In this document: piece by piece, positions 50,864 to 58,855 of the stretch | Position numbering within the stretch: the first letter of the stretch is position 1 | Layout: each line of letters starts with the position of its first letter | Assembly (NCBI GenBank): GCA_029210625.1 | Contig: JARGFU010000006.1 | Coordinates: forward strand, 186,001 to 250,000 | Origin: Deltaproteobacteria bacterium | GTDB lineage: Bacteria; Myxococcota; Myxococcia; SLRQ01 | Length of the DNA: 64,000 bases | Direction of reading: 5' to 3' | Program-made: the position numbers and the translations under genes | The notes under the pieces: model-generated | What the model was told of the DNA's origin: nothing | The model's database searches: none | What the model saw: the letters and a program-made list of their open reading frames with translations, nothing else

Positions 50864-53800
50864 CTAGGGGATCTCGTTGGGCACGCAGGCGCAGCGCGAG
50901 GCGTTGCAGGTCTCGTTGGCACCGCAGACGCCGTTGCAGTCCGCCGGGCAGACGCAGGCGCAGGCCGCCATGTCGAACTGATAGGTGCCGCCGCAGTCGA
51001 ACTGCAGGGGATCGCAGACGCAGTCGCAGGCCGCCGCGTCGAAGGTGGTCCCGGAGCCGCAGCTCATGTTGGGGCTGCACTCACAGCCGCAGGTGCCGAC
51101 GTTGCAGCTCTCGTTGCCCGAGCAGGTGCCGCCGCAGTCGCCCGGGCAGGTCCACTGGCAGGCGATGGGATCGCAGGTGAAGCCGGCGCCCGGGGAGGCC
51201 ACGCCGCAGTCGGGCGGGCACTCGCAGAGGTCGGTCACCGGGTTGCAGACCAGGGGCGAGACGCACTGGCCGCCGCAGGGCTGCTGGCCGTCGGGCAGGG
51301 GCGAGCGGTCGGACCAGTAGCGGTAGCTCACCGCCAGATCCAGATCGACGCCGTCGGGACGGTAGGCGCCATAGAGCTGCACCGAGCGCGAGTTGCCGTC
51401 GTAGTCGAAGCCGTCGATCCGCGAGCGGGGCACGGTGACCACGCTGCCGTTGGCCTTCTCCAGGGCGACCTTGAGGGTGGCGGAGATCGGCGCCTCGGAG
51501 AGGGTGTAGGGGCTGGTCGCGCCGCCGGCGGCGGTGATGATCGCCGAGACCGTCGGGCCGATGTTGGCCAGCTCCTGGATGTGGGAGAGCACCCCGCCCA
51601 GGGACGTGATCACGCGCTCGTAGGAGTCGCTCTGGTTGCCGCAGTTGGTCTGGCTGAAGCCCGGTCGGCAGAGCAGGCCGTTCACCAGGGTCGCCCGGCC
51701 CTGGAAGAAGCTGATGAAGTTGTTCTCGGCGGTGGTGGTCACGCCGGTGCTCTGCTCGTCCTCGTCCGAGAGGATCACGACGACCAGGCGCGCGTTCGAG
51801 CGGATCTGCGAGGCGTGGGTGCCGAGCATGAAGTCCTGGGCGCTCTCCAGGCCGCGCTCGTTCGCGTTGCCGCCGGTGCCCGGCGTGGTCCGGCTCTGGA
51901 AGGTGGCCAGGTTCGTGGTGAAGCCCGCGAAGGAGCTCGTCGTGTAGTAGTCGGTGTAGATGACGCCGATCCGCCAGTCGAGGGTGCTGTTCTGCAGCTG
52001 GTTGACGGTCGCCGCGGCGGCGTCGGAGAGGGCCGCCTGCTCCTGGCTCATCGAGCAGGAGTTGTCGATGACGTAGAGGAAGTCGACCGGCTGCGGTGGC
52101 ACGGTGAGGAAGGTGTCGCACTGCACGTCGATGACGTCGCCGATCTGCGCCACCGGCGAGCCGTTGGCCAGGTCGTCCCGCGCGATGCGGGTGGCCTCGG
52201 TGGCCGCGGCGGTGCGGGCGAAGGACATCACGTAGACCGACCGGTTGGCCGAGCGGCGCGCCAGCTCGAAGCTCACGTTGTAGGGGCCGGTGACGCCGGC
52301 GTTGGTGCCCCAGAGGCCGGAGAGGCCGCCGCGCACCGCCTGGGCCCAGCCGTCCATCGCTCCCCAGGCGTCGCCGCCGGCGCCCCAGGAGAGGGTGCCC
52401 CGGATGGCCGGGTAGCCATCCCAGGTGGTGAAGGGCTGGGAGATCACGTTGGACTCGCCGCCGGTGCCGGCGAAGGCCTGGCGGGCGGCGGTGAGATCGG
52501 CGTTCACGTCGGCGCCCGCGGGGGCGCGGGAGAGGACCACCGCGCCGATCTGCTGGGCGGGATCCCAGACCATCAGGCCGACGTCGTCGCCGCCGGCGGT
52601 GAGGGTGCGGGTGGAGGTGTAGGCGGTGAGGGTGGCGAGGTTCAGGTCACCGGTGACCGCGAAGTGCTGGAGCACCGGCACCAGGTTCTGGGTGGCGCAG
52701 GCCGCCGCGATCGTCGGGCTGACGTCGCCGCCGTTGTTGGGGTCGAGCTCGGCGGGCAGGCCGCCGGCGGCCGGATCCACGCGGCCGTTGCCGTTGCGGT
52801 CCTCGGCGCCGTCCATCACGCCGTCGCCGTCGGAGTCCGGGTTCAGGGGGTTGGTCGTCGTGCCGGGATCGGCGTCGGGCACGAAGTTGGTGCAGCGGGC
52901 CGGATCGGTGTTCACCGTCGCCCCCGACTCGAGGCCGTCGGAGAGGCCGTCACCGTCGGTGTCGAAGTTCGTCGGGTCGGTCTCGCCGGGGTCCACCTGT
53001 CCGTTGTGGTTGGCGTCCTCCTGGCCGTCGAGGAGGCCGTCGCAGTCGGTGTCGGCGTGGAGGGCGGAGGTCTCGCCCAGGTTCACCTGCCCGTTCTGGT
53101 TGAGGTCCTCCTGGCCGTCGAGGAGGCCGTCGCCGTCGGTGTCGGGGTTGCCCGGATCGGTGCCGGTGACGTTCAGCTCGGTGGTGTCGCTGATGCCGTC
53201 GCCGTCGGAGTCGGTGTCGGGGACGAGGGGGTTGCTCTCGCCGGGGTCGACCCGGCCGTTGGCGTTGCGGTCCTCCTGGCCATCGGTGAGGCCGTCCCCG
53301 TCGGTGTCGGCCACCGTCGGGTTCATCTCGCCGACATCGACGCTGCAGTTGCCGTTGGTGTCCTCGATGCCGTCGGGGACCCCGTCGCCGTCGGTGTCGC
53401 GCACCGTCGGGTCGGTCTCGCCGGGATCGACCACGCCGGTGCCGTTGCGGTCCTCGCAGCCGTCGGAGAGGGTGTCGCCGTCGCTGTCGGAGTTGCGCGG
53501 GTCGGTCTCGGTGGCGTCACGCCGGCCGTTCCAGTTGCGGTCCTCGAGGCCGTCGGAGAGGCCGTCGCCGTCCGAGTCGGGGTCGAGGGGATCGGTGGTG
53601 GTCGCCGGGTCCTCGTCCGGGGTGAAGTAGCCCGCGCACTCGGGGTCGGGGGTGCTGGTGCGGCCGAGCTCGACGCCGTCGGCGATCCCGTCGCCGTCGG
53701 TGTCCCAGTCGTTGGGATCGGTCTGGGCGCCGCCGCCGTAGGTGCGCGAGAACTCCTCGGCGTCGGTGAGGCCGTCGCAGTCGGTGTCCTTGGTGTCGTT

Positions 53801-54046
53801 CTGAGGATCGTTGATGTTCGGCGGCGGGCGCACCGGCCGGATCGGACCGCCGTCGCTGCCGCCGTCCCCGCCCCCGTCGCCGACGCCGCCGTCGCTGCCG
53901 CCGCCGTCGCTCGTGGCGTCGGCGCCGCCCCCGTCACCGGAGTCGGCGGTGTCGCAGCCCGAGCAGCCCGGCAGGAGGGCCAGGCAGAGCACGAGGGTCA
54001 CGGAGAGATCGATCAGGGACTTCAGCGGGCGATCCAGCGTACGCAT
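50864..54046 (-). CDS. TSP3-repeat and von Willebrand A lipoprotein with Cys-rich end
   Basis: A 1060-residue lipoprotein (lipobox LPGC). After a Gly/Asp-rich linker, about ten calcium-binding TSP3-type repeats occur (residues about 85-430; DTDGDGLSDG, DPDSDGDG). At about 655-880 a VWA domain has the MIDAS motif DNSCS and LSDEDEQS. The end (about 925-1060) is Cys-rich EGF-like repeats (CGGTCSGNESC, CACVCPADCNGVC). It is likely a surface adhesin. The ATG has no strong Shine-Dalgarno, and TAGCCT ends 6 nt before it. It is the first gene of the operon with the AsmA-like gene. Confidence 0.83.
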   Translation of the reverse strand: MRTLDRPLKSLIDLSVTLVLCLALLPGCSGCDTADSGDGGGADATSDGGGSDGGVGDGGGDGGSDGGPIRPVRPPPNINDPQNDTKDTDCDGLTDAEEFSRTYGGGAQTDPNDWDTDGDGIADGVELGRTSTPDPECAGYFTPDEDPATTTDPLDPDSDGDGLSDGLEDRNWNGRRDATETDPRNSDSDGDTLSDGCEDRNGTGVVDPGETDPTVRDTDGDGVPDGIEDTNGNCSVDVGEMNPTVADTDGDGLTDGQEDRNANGRVDPGESNPLVPDTDSDGDGISDTTELNVTGTDPGNPDTDGDGLLDGQEDLNQNGQVNLGETSALHADTDCDGLLDGQEDANHNGQVDPGETDPTNFDTDGDGLSDGLESGATVNTDPARCTNFVPDADPGTTTNPLNPDSDGDGVMDGAEDRNGNGRVDPAAGGLPAELDPNNGGDVSPTIAAACATQNLVPVLQHFAVTGDLNLATLTAYTSTRTLTAGGDDVGLMVWDPAQQIGAVVLSRAPAGADVNADLTAARQAFAGTGGESNVISQPFTTWDGYPAIRGTLSWGAGGDAWGAMDGWAQAVRGGLSGLWGTNAGVTGPYNVSFELARRSANRSVYVMSFARTAAATEATRIARDDLANGSPVAQIGDVIDVQCDTFLTVPPQPVDFLYVIDNSCSMSQEQAALSDAAAATVNQLQNSTLDWRIGVIYTDYYTTSSFAGFTTNLATFQSRTTPGTGGNANERGLESAQDFMLGTHASQIRSNARLVVVILSDEDEQSTGVTTTAENNFISFFQGRATLVNGLLCRPGFSQTNCGNQSDSYERVITSLGGVLSHIQELANIGPTVSAIITAAGGATSPYTLSEAPISATLKVALEKANGSVVTVPRSRIDGFDYDGNSRSVQLYGAYRPDGVDLDLAVSYRYWSDRSPLPDGQQPCGGQCVSPLVCNPVTDLCECPPDCGVASPGAGFTCDPIACQWTCPGDCGGTCSGNESCNVGTCGCECSPNMSCGSGTTFDAAACDCVCDPLQFDCGGTYQFDMAACACVCPADCNGVCGANETCNASRCACVPNEIP

Positions 54047-54055
54047 CCCGACAGG

Positions 54056-54083
54056 CTACCAGGCGGGGTGCCCGGCCCGGTAG
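54056..54083 (-). terminator. Imperfect hairpin after the glycosyltransferase gene
   Basis: CTACC with GGTAG, and GGC-GGG with CCC-GCC (one bulge), form about 11 pairs around a GTG loop, 12 nt past the stop at 54096. It also overlaps the possible -10 of the next gene on the same strand. Confidence 0.4.
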
Positions 54084-54095
54084 AGATCCGGGACC

Positions 54096-55793
54096 TTACC
54101 GTCTCTCGGCGCCGGGGCGCTGATAGACGACCAGGAGGGGCACCCCCGCCGTCTCCAGGCCGGCGACCGGGCGGGTCGTGCCGTACTCGGACCAGATCTC
54201 GAACTCGCGATCCCGGAACTCGGCGTGCACCTGGTAGATGGCCAGGTTCGAGCCGGCCACGTCGTGGGCGAAGCGCAGATCGCTGCGCAGGAGGCCCGCC
54301 TCCCGGTACCAGCGGTAGCTCTCGTGGCGGACCTCGTGGAAGTAGATCCGGGCCCCCGGCGGCGCGTGCTCGTTCACCCAGGGCAGGAGGCCGCGCACGG
54401 CGTGGCTCCAGAAGTGCCGCTGCATCCCCAGGCCGGCCGCGCCGGGCGCCCCTCCGGCGACCTCGTTGTAGGCCTGGGTGCCGACCGGGTGAAAGTGCGC
54501 GGTGGCCAGGGCCCCCGGGAGGAGGACCGCGCCGGCGACGAAGGCCAGGCGCAGGTAGCGGCGCAGGGGTGGGGCGCCGGCGGGCAGGGCGCCCTTCACG
54601 AGGGTCTCGATGGCCTCGCCGCCCAGGAGGAAGAGGAAGGGCATGGCGTGCATCCAGTGCTTCACCCCCCCGAAGATCGGCACCGAGGGCAGGCCGATGA
54701 GGACCATCGGGAAGAGCGCGAGGAGCAGGAGGAGCAGATCGCTCGAGCGCCGCCGCGACGCGGCCTCGCGCTCGGCCTCGTCCGCCTGCTGGGCCCCGGC
54801 GCCGCGGAGGCGCTGCACCACCGGCGTGATCCTGCGGGCGAGGAGCGCGGCCAGGCCGGCCCCCGAGGCGAGCAGCAGGGAGAGCGGCACGGTGAGCCCG
54901 GTGAGCACGAAGGGATAGAGGAGGGGGAAGGGGGGCTCGCGCAGCACCTCGCCCAGGTAGGCCCAGGGGTAGTGCTCGTGGTGGGCGTGGAAGCCGAGGT
55001 ACCAGCCGAAGCGCTCGAAGGGGTGGTGCCAGAGGAAGGGCCAGGAGAGGTAGAGGAAGAGCGGCCCGATCAGGGCGAAGCCGAAGAAGGACCTCGGCAG
55101 CCCCTGCCAGCGGGCCTGCCAGCCCCCCGAGCGCCACCAGGCCGGGCCCTGATCCCAGAGCCAGTGGAGCACCAGCAGGGGGGGCAGGAAGTAGGCGTTG
55201 TGCTTCACCGCGATGGCCAGGCCGAAGGCCAGGCCCGCGAGCACCCCCCTGCGCCAGGAGCGCGGCGCCTCCTGGGCCCAGCGGTAGACGAAGACCGTGA
55301 GCAGCCAGGTGGTGGTGGCCGGGGCGTCGAAGCAGGCGAGGTTGTAGTGGAAGAACTGGCGGGGGACGACCAGCATCGCCAGGGCGGCGAAGAGGCCGGC
55401 GAAGGTGCTGCGCTCGCGCCGGCCGAAGAGGAAGGTCAGGGCGACGAGCAGGCCGGCGAAGAAGAAGGCCGGGACGCGGAAGCCCGTCAGGTGATCCGCG
55501 ACGCCCAGCCCCTCGGTGAGCCAGCGGTGGGAGAGCCCGAAGAGGATCTTGGGCAGCGCCGGGTGCTCCCGGTTGATCTGGAAGTGGCGGACCAGCGCCT
55601 CGTCGCCGAAGGCCGAGAGGCCCTCGCGCCAGAGCGTGTCCAGCCAGTCGGCGTGACGCTTTCCGGCGTCGAAGTAGACGCTCTCGTCCCGGGGGATGCC
55701 GACCGTCTGGCTGCTCTGGAGCAGCACCCCCACCGTGCCCAGGAGGAGGGCGAGGGCCACGAGCTGGGGCCACCAGCGCTTCAGGAGGCTCAC
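54096..55793 (-). CDS. GT39/ArnT-like membrane glycosyltransferase
   Basis: A 565-residue integral membrane protein with about 10-12 hydrophobic helices. The N-terminal loop carries GIPRDESVYFDAG, with the acidic pair seen in dolichyl/undecaprenyl-phosphate-sugar transferases of the GT39/PMT/ArnT clan. It would transfer sugar from a lipid carrier at the outer face of the inner membrane; acceptor unknown. Its start overlaps the stop of the preceding gene (ATGA), so they are coupled. It is the fourth gene of an operon beginning with the CdnL-like gene. Confidence 0.8.
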   Translation of the reverse strand: MSLLKRWWPQLVALALLLGTVGVLLQSSQTVGIPRDESVYFDAGKRHADWLDTLWREGLSAFGDEALVRHFQINREHPALPKILFGLSHRWLTEGLGVADHLTGFRVPAFFFAGLLVALTFLFGRRERSTFAGLFAALAMLVVPRQFFHYNLACFDAPATTTWLLTVFVYRWAQEAPRSWRRGVLAGLAFGLAIAVKHNAYFLPPLLVLHWLWDQGPAWWRSGGWQARWQGLPRSFFGFALIGPLFLYLSWPFLWHHPFERFGWYLGFHAHHEHYPWAYLGEVLREPPFPLLYPFVLTGLTVPLSLLLASGAGLAALLARRITPVVQRLRGAGAQQADEAEREAASRRRSSDLLLLLLALFPMVLIGLPSVPIFGGVKHWMHAMPFLFLLGGEAIETLVKGALPAGAPPLRRYLRLAFVAGAVLLPGALATAHFHPVGTQAYNEVAGGAPGAAGLGMQRHFWSHAVRGLLPWVNEHAPPGARIYFHEVRHESYRWYREAGLLRSDLRFAHDVAGSNLAIYQVHAEFRDREFEIWSEYGTTRPVAGLETAGVPLLVVYQRPGAERR

Positions 55794-56740
55794 GGCGCGG
55801 CCTCCACCGCCGGGGCCGCCGCGGACGGGAAGGCCATCAGCTCCAGGCAGAGATGGCGGCCGCCGTCGTTGGGGGTGGTGATCTCGAGGACGGTCGGCGG
55901 GGGAGGATCGAGGGGGGGCGCGGCGCCGGCGGCGTCGGGGAAGCTCGCCCGCTGCCAGCCGGGCCGCGGCTCGACGGTGAGCTCACCGAGCCGGGTCTCT
56001 CCCCGCCGCAGCTCGAGCTGCACCGGCGCGGCGTCGCGCACCAGCCCCATCGAGCCGACGATCCCCGCCCGCAGCTCCAGGCGGTGATCCCGGGGCAGAT
56101 CGGAGATCTCGATCCGCAGGGGCCGGCCCGTGGCCGGGTGAGCCATCACGCAGCGCCTCGGCAGGTAGTCGATCTCCCGGGTCTGCGCCCCCACCCAGAG
56201 CCAGGCGGGCCCCGGGCACTTGAAGCGGGCGCTCTGGTTGGTCCGGGGCAGCCAGCGGCAGGCGTGCCCGCCGAGGGTCACCCGGGTCGAGGCGATCGCG
56301 TCGGTCAGTCGCCAGGCCGGCCGGGGGCCACGCGGGGTGAAGCGCAGCAGCCGGGTCCGGGCGAGGCTCTGATCGACGCTCGGCGGGCCGAAGCGGCGGG
56401 CGAGGGTCCCGAGGGCCTCGTCGACCTCACCCCCGGCGAGGGTGGGGAAGGCCAGCACCCAGAGGCGCCCGGGCAGCTCGAGGTCGAGGTCGTCGGCGGG
56501 CAGGGAGAGCACCGGCAGCTCCTCGGGCAGCGGGCGCCGGGCCGCCTCGGCCCAGGGGGGGACCAGGAGGAGGGCGTCCCCGGGCGCGAGCGCGTCCTTC
56601 ATCAGGGTGGCCGCGCTGCGAGCCTCGTCCTCGCTCGGGGCGGTGTGGGGCGAGAGCCACCAGAAGGCGGCGGCGGCCAGGGAGACGACGACGAGGAGGT
56701 TCAGCGAGAGCTTCGCCTGCAGCCTCGATCCGTCGCCCAT
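55790..56740 (-). CDS. Membrane-anchored protein of unknown function
   Basis: A 316-residue protein with one N-terminal membrane anchor (about residues 12-30) and a mostly soluble, Arg/Pro-rich part outside. Recognisable features are an alpha/beta section with DALLLVPPWAE and RLWVLAFPTLAGG (as in extracytoplasmic domains paired with GT39 enzymes) and a C-terminal beta section with three Cys (HACRWL, RFKCPGP, RRCVM). No known domain was recognised. It overlaps the glycosyltransferase gene by 4 nt, so it may be that enzyme's accessory. Confidence 0.68.
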   Translation of the reverse strand: MGDGSRLQAKLSLNLLVVVSLAAAAFWWLSPHTAPSEDEARSAATLMKDALAPGDALLLVPPWAEAARRPLPEELPVLSLPADDLDLELPGRLWVLAFPTLAGGEVDEALGTLARRFGPPSVDQSLARTRLLRFTPRGPRPAWRLTDAIASTRVTLGGHACRWLPRTNQSARFKCPGPAWLWVGAQTREIDYLPRRCVMAHPATGRPLRIEISDLPRDHRLELRAGIVGSMGLVRDAAPVQLELRRGETRLGELTVEPRPGWQRASFPDAAGAAPPLDPPPPTVLEITTPNDGGRHLCLELMAFPSAAAPAVEAAP

Positions 56741-56768
56741 CGTGGATCCGCCTCGCCCCGGGGCCGCG

Positions 56769-57317
56769 TCAGCTGCGCGCCTGCTGCAGGAGGACCTCGG
56801 ACTTCCCGCGGCAGAACTCGCAGAGGTTGGCGTCGGTGTCGGAGACCTCCTCGGCCCAGGGGATCGCCATGGCGCAGTGGTGGTCGAGGCAGCGCCGCAG
56901 GCCCCAGAGGAAGCCCATGTGCTGCACGGCGAGCCGGCCGAGGCGGTCGCCGTAGGAGAGCCAGGCCTCGTCGTCCTCGGAGGTGTTCTCGGGCGGGGCC
57001 GGTACGCCGGAGGCGGTGACCACCGCGCAGCCGCTGCGGGGGGTGGAGAAGCCACCCGAGGGGGCCGTCCCGAGGGGCCCCTCGGGGAGGAGCAGCTCGG
57101 CGCGGGTCAGGTAGAGCACCCGGTCATCGGTGTAGCTGTCGAAGGGGGTCGGCGCCACGAGCAGGGCGTGGGCGTCGAAGGCGCCCTTCTTCCGGGGCAC
57201 GGGATCCTTCAGCTGCCCGGCGTGCTCGCAGCCGACGCCGAAGGCCAGGTAGAGGCGGGAGCGGACCTGCGAGACGGTGGGCTCGACGAAGGGGTCGAGG
57301 GTGACGAGGTGGATCAT
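56769..57317 (-). CDS. Archaemetzincin-like protein without zinc ligands
   Basis: A 182-residue protein with the length and ending of archaemetzincins (M54). The zinc-site HExxHxxGxxHC is replaced by QHMGFLWGLRRC: the three His ligands become Gln132, Phe136 and Arg142, and the catalytic Glu is His133. The structural Cys143, Cys148, Cys166 and Cys169 (Cx4C and CxxC) and the Met at 150 are all kept, so the second (Cys4) zinc site is probably intact. It should be a catalytically dead binding or regulatory protein. It starts on the stop of the CdnL-like gene (ATGA overlap). Confidence 0.72.
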   Translation of the reverse strand: MIHLVTLDPFVEPTVSQVRSRLYLAFGVGCEHAGQLKDPVPRKKGAFDAHALLVAPTPFDSYTDDRVLYLTRAELLLPEGPLGTAPSGGFSTPRSGCAVVTASGVPAPPENTSEDDEAWLSYGDRLGRLAVQHMGFLWGLRRCLDHHCAMAIPWAEEVSDTDANLCEFCRGKSEVLLQQARS

Positions 57318-58150
57318 CGCTTCCCGCCCTTCTTGGCGGCCTTCTTGGTCGTCTTCTTGGCGGTCTTCTTCGTCGCCTTCTTGGTGGCCTTCTTCGCCGC
57401 GGTCTTCTTCGCCGTCTTCTTGGCGGTCTTCTTCGTCGCGGCCTTCTTCGTCGCCTTCTTCGCGGTCTTCTTGGACGCCGTCTTCGCGGCGGCCTTCTCG
57501 GGGGTCTTCTTCTTGCTCGCCTTCTTGGCGGCCTTCTTCGGGGTGGCGGCCACCGCGGCCAACAGCCGCTCGAGCTCGTCGAAGTCGTTGGCCACGAGGT
57601 CGTCGGGATCCCGGAAGGCGCGGCCTTCGGGGGGGAGGAGCGCGAGGTCGAGCTGATCCTCGACCGCCACCGGCGGCAGGGAGAGGACGTGGCCGAGCTC
57701 CTCGATGAGGAGGCGGCGCACCTGGTCGTAGCCGTCGCGCTCGCGGGCGGGGAGGGGGCGGATCTGCGAGACCCAGAAGAGCTCCCGGAGCATCTCGGCC
57801 AGCCCGAAGAGGCTGCCCTCGGCGAGCACCTGCTGGTGGCGGCGCTGCCGGGTCTTCCAGTTCATGTCGGGGTCGTCGTCCGAGTCCCGCAGGTGGTGGA
57901 GGGCGGCGATGGCCTGCTCCTCGGTGGCGATCGGCCGGATGCCGACCGCGCTGGCCCTGGCCTCGGGGACCCGCACCGTCGCCTGGTCGTAGATGCGCCG
58001 GAGGCGCACGAAGCTGGTGCGAATGCCGCCGATCTCGAGGGCCTCGATGCCCTCGACCTCGCAGATTCCCTGGCTCGGGTAGACGACCCTGGTGCCTTCT
58101 TTCAGTTCCAAAGGAAAACCCCCATCGACTGGACTCTCGCAGATGCCCAT
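57314..58150 (-). CDS. CdnL/CarD-like RNA-polymerase-binding protein with histone H1-like tail
   Basis: A 278-residue protein. Residues about 17-175 match CarD/CdnL: RVVYPSQGICEVEG (the beta-subunit-binding Tudor-like module) and the helical part with NWKTRQRRHQQVLAEG, GLAEMLRELFW and QVRRLLIEELGHVLSL. CdnL stabilises open promoter complexes. Residues about 203-278 are a KKxAKKxxKK-type tail, as in histone H1, which would bind DNA non-specifically. The ATG at 58150 was kept; a TTG at 58111 behind GGGGG would fit the family N terminus better (265 residues). It leads the operon with the archaemetzincin-like gene. Confidence 0.82.
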   Translation of the reverse strand: MGICESPVDGGFPLELKEGTRVVYPSQGICEVEGIEALEIGGIRTSFVRLRRIYDQATVRVPEARASAVGIRPIATEEQAIAALHHLRDSDDDPDMNWKTRQRRHQQVLAEGSLFGLAEMLRELFWVSQIRPLPARERDGYDQVRRLLIEELGHVLSLPPVAVEDQLDLALLPPEGRAFRDPDDLVANDFDELERLLAAVAATPKKAAKKASKKKTPEKAAAKTASKKTAKKATKKAATKKTAKKTAKKTAAKKATKKATKKTAKKTTKKAAKKGGKR

Positions 58151-58159
58151 AGCATCTGC
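58139..58159 (-). promoter_or_regulatory. Perfect inverted repeat over the CdnL-like start
   Basis: GCAGATGC, five bases and GCATCTGC make a perfect 8-bp palindrome whose centre includes the candidate ATG at 58150. In RNA the start codon would sit in the loop; in DNA it would be an operator. A TTGACC lies just upstream at 58165-58170 (minus strand). Confidence 0.45.
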
Positions 58160-58216
58160 CGGAGGGTCAAGTCAGTGGGGGTTGCCCGAAGTTCGGGGTT
58201 CGCGCAGGTCCGCGCT

Positions 58217-58408
58217 TCAGGCGTCCCGGGCCAGCAGGCCCTGCAGAATCGTGTGCAGCCTTGCGTCCACCTGGGCCTCGATGCGGGACTCGACCTCCTG
58301 GAGGGGAGGGGCCAGCTGCGGCTCGGCGCGGGCGTCGGGGGTGACGAAGAGGGCGGCGGCGATGGTGGCGGCCACGGTCAGGATGGAGACGGTGAGGGCG
58401 CGGGTCAT
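58217..58408 (-). CDS. Small exported protein
   Basis: A 63-residue protein with a Sec signal peptide (cleavage near ARAEP, about residue 28) and a mature part of about 35 residues forming one amphipathic helix (QEVESRIEAQVDARLHTILQ). The start at 58408 has AAGGGA 7 nt upstream. It has no known family. It lies 66 nt upstream of the CdnL-like gene on the same strand and is divergent from the small lipoprotein gene. Confidence 0.6.
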   Translation of the reverse strand: MTRALTVSILTVAATIAAALFVTPDARAEPQLAPPLQEVESRIEAQVDARLHTILQGLLARDA

Positions 58409-58504
58409 CGTGTTTTCCCTTGGGCTACGAGGTGGGGAGGTGTCGTCCGATGGGGGCGACTTACCCACACCGTGCCACAAGGTAGGCGGCCGTCAATTTT
58501 CTGG

Positions 58505-58510
58505 TACCGT
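58505..58510 (+). promoter_or_regulatory. Possible -10 box of a leaderless transcript
   Basis: TACCGT ends 7 nt before the ATG at 58518. The gap (CTTCCCC) has no Shine-Dalgarno. Confidence 0.3.
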
Positions 58511-58517
58511 CTTCCCC

Positions 58518-58838
58518 ATGAAGGCACGACGCGTCCTCCTCCCCGCCCTCCTCCTGCTCGGGATCGTCTCGAGCGCCACCTCCTGCCAGAAGGGCTGCAC
58601 CCCCCAGGCGGTGCAGGAGGACGTCGAGAAGACGACCACCGCGGCCTCCCGGACCGGGATCTCCGTGGAGCTCAAGCACATCCGCAGCCAGATCGAGATG
58701 CACCGGCGGATGAACGGGGGCGAGAACCCCCCCTCGCTCCAGGCCATCGAGACCCTCACCCGCCTGAAGTACGCGGACGAGTACAGCTACGACCCGACGA
58801 CCGGGGTCGTGACCTCGCAGAGCCACCCCGAGCTCTAG
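58518..58838 (+). CDS. Small lipoprotein, pseudopilin-like length
   Basis: A 106-residue lipoprotein (lipobox SATSC, Cys near residue 23). The mature part is helical followed by a short beta region (KYADEYSYDPTTGVV), which faintly resembles the end of a type II secretion pseudopilin, but the N-terminal pilin motif is absent. Function is unknown. Its start has no Shine-Dalgarno. Confidence 0.68.
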   Translation: MKARRVLLPALLLLGIVSSATSCQKGCTPQAVQEDVEKTTTAASRTGISVELKHIRSQIEMHRRMNGGENPPSLQAIETLTRLKYADEYSYDPTTGVVTSQSHPEL

Positions 58839-58855
58839 GCCCGGGGGGGGCGGGA

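Noticed and set aside
57320-57545. Low-complexity Lys/Ala coding region as a DNA repeat element
   Set aside because: It is in frame with the CdnL-like protein and gives a H1-like tail with varied codons.
58480-58500. TGGCAC on the minus strand as a sigma54 promoter
   Set aside because: The required GC at the -12 element, 10 nt on, is absent.
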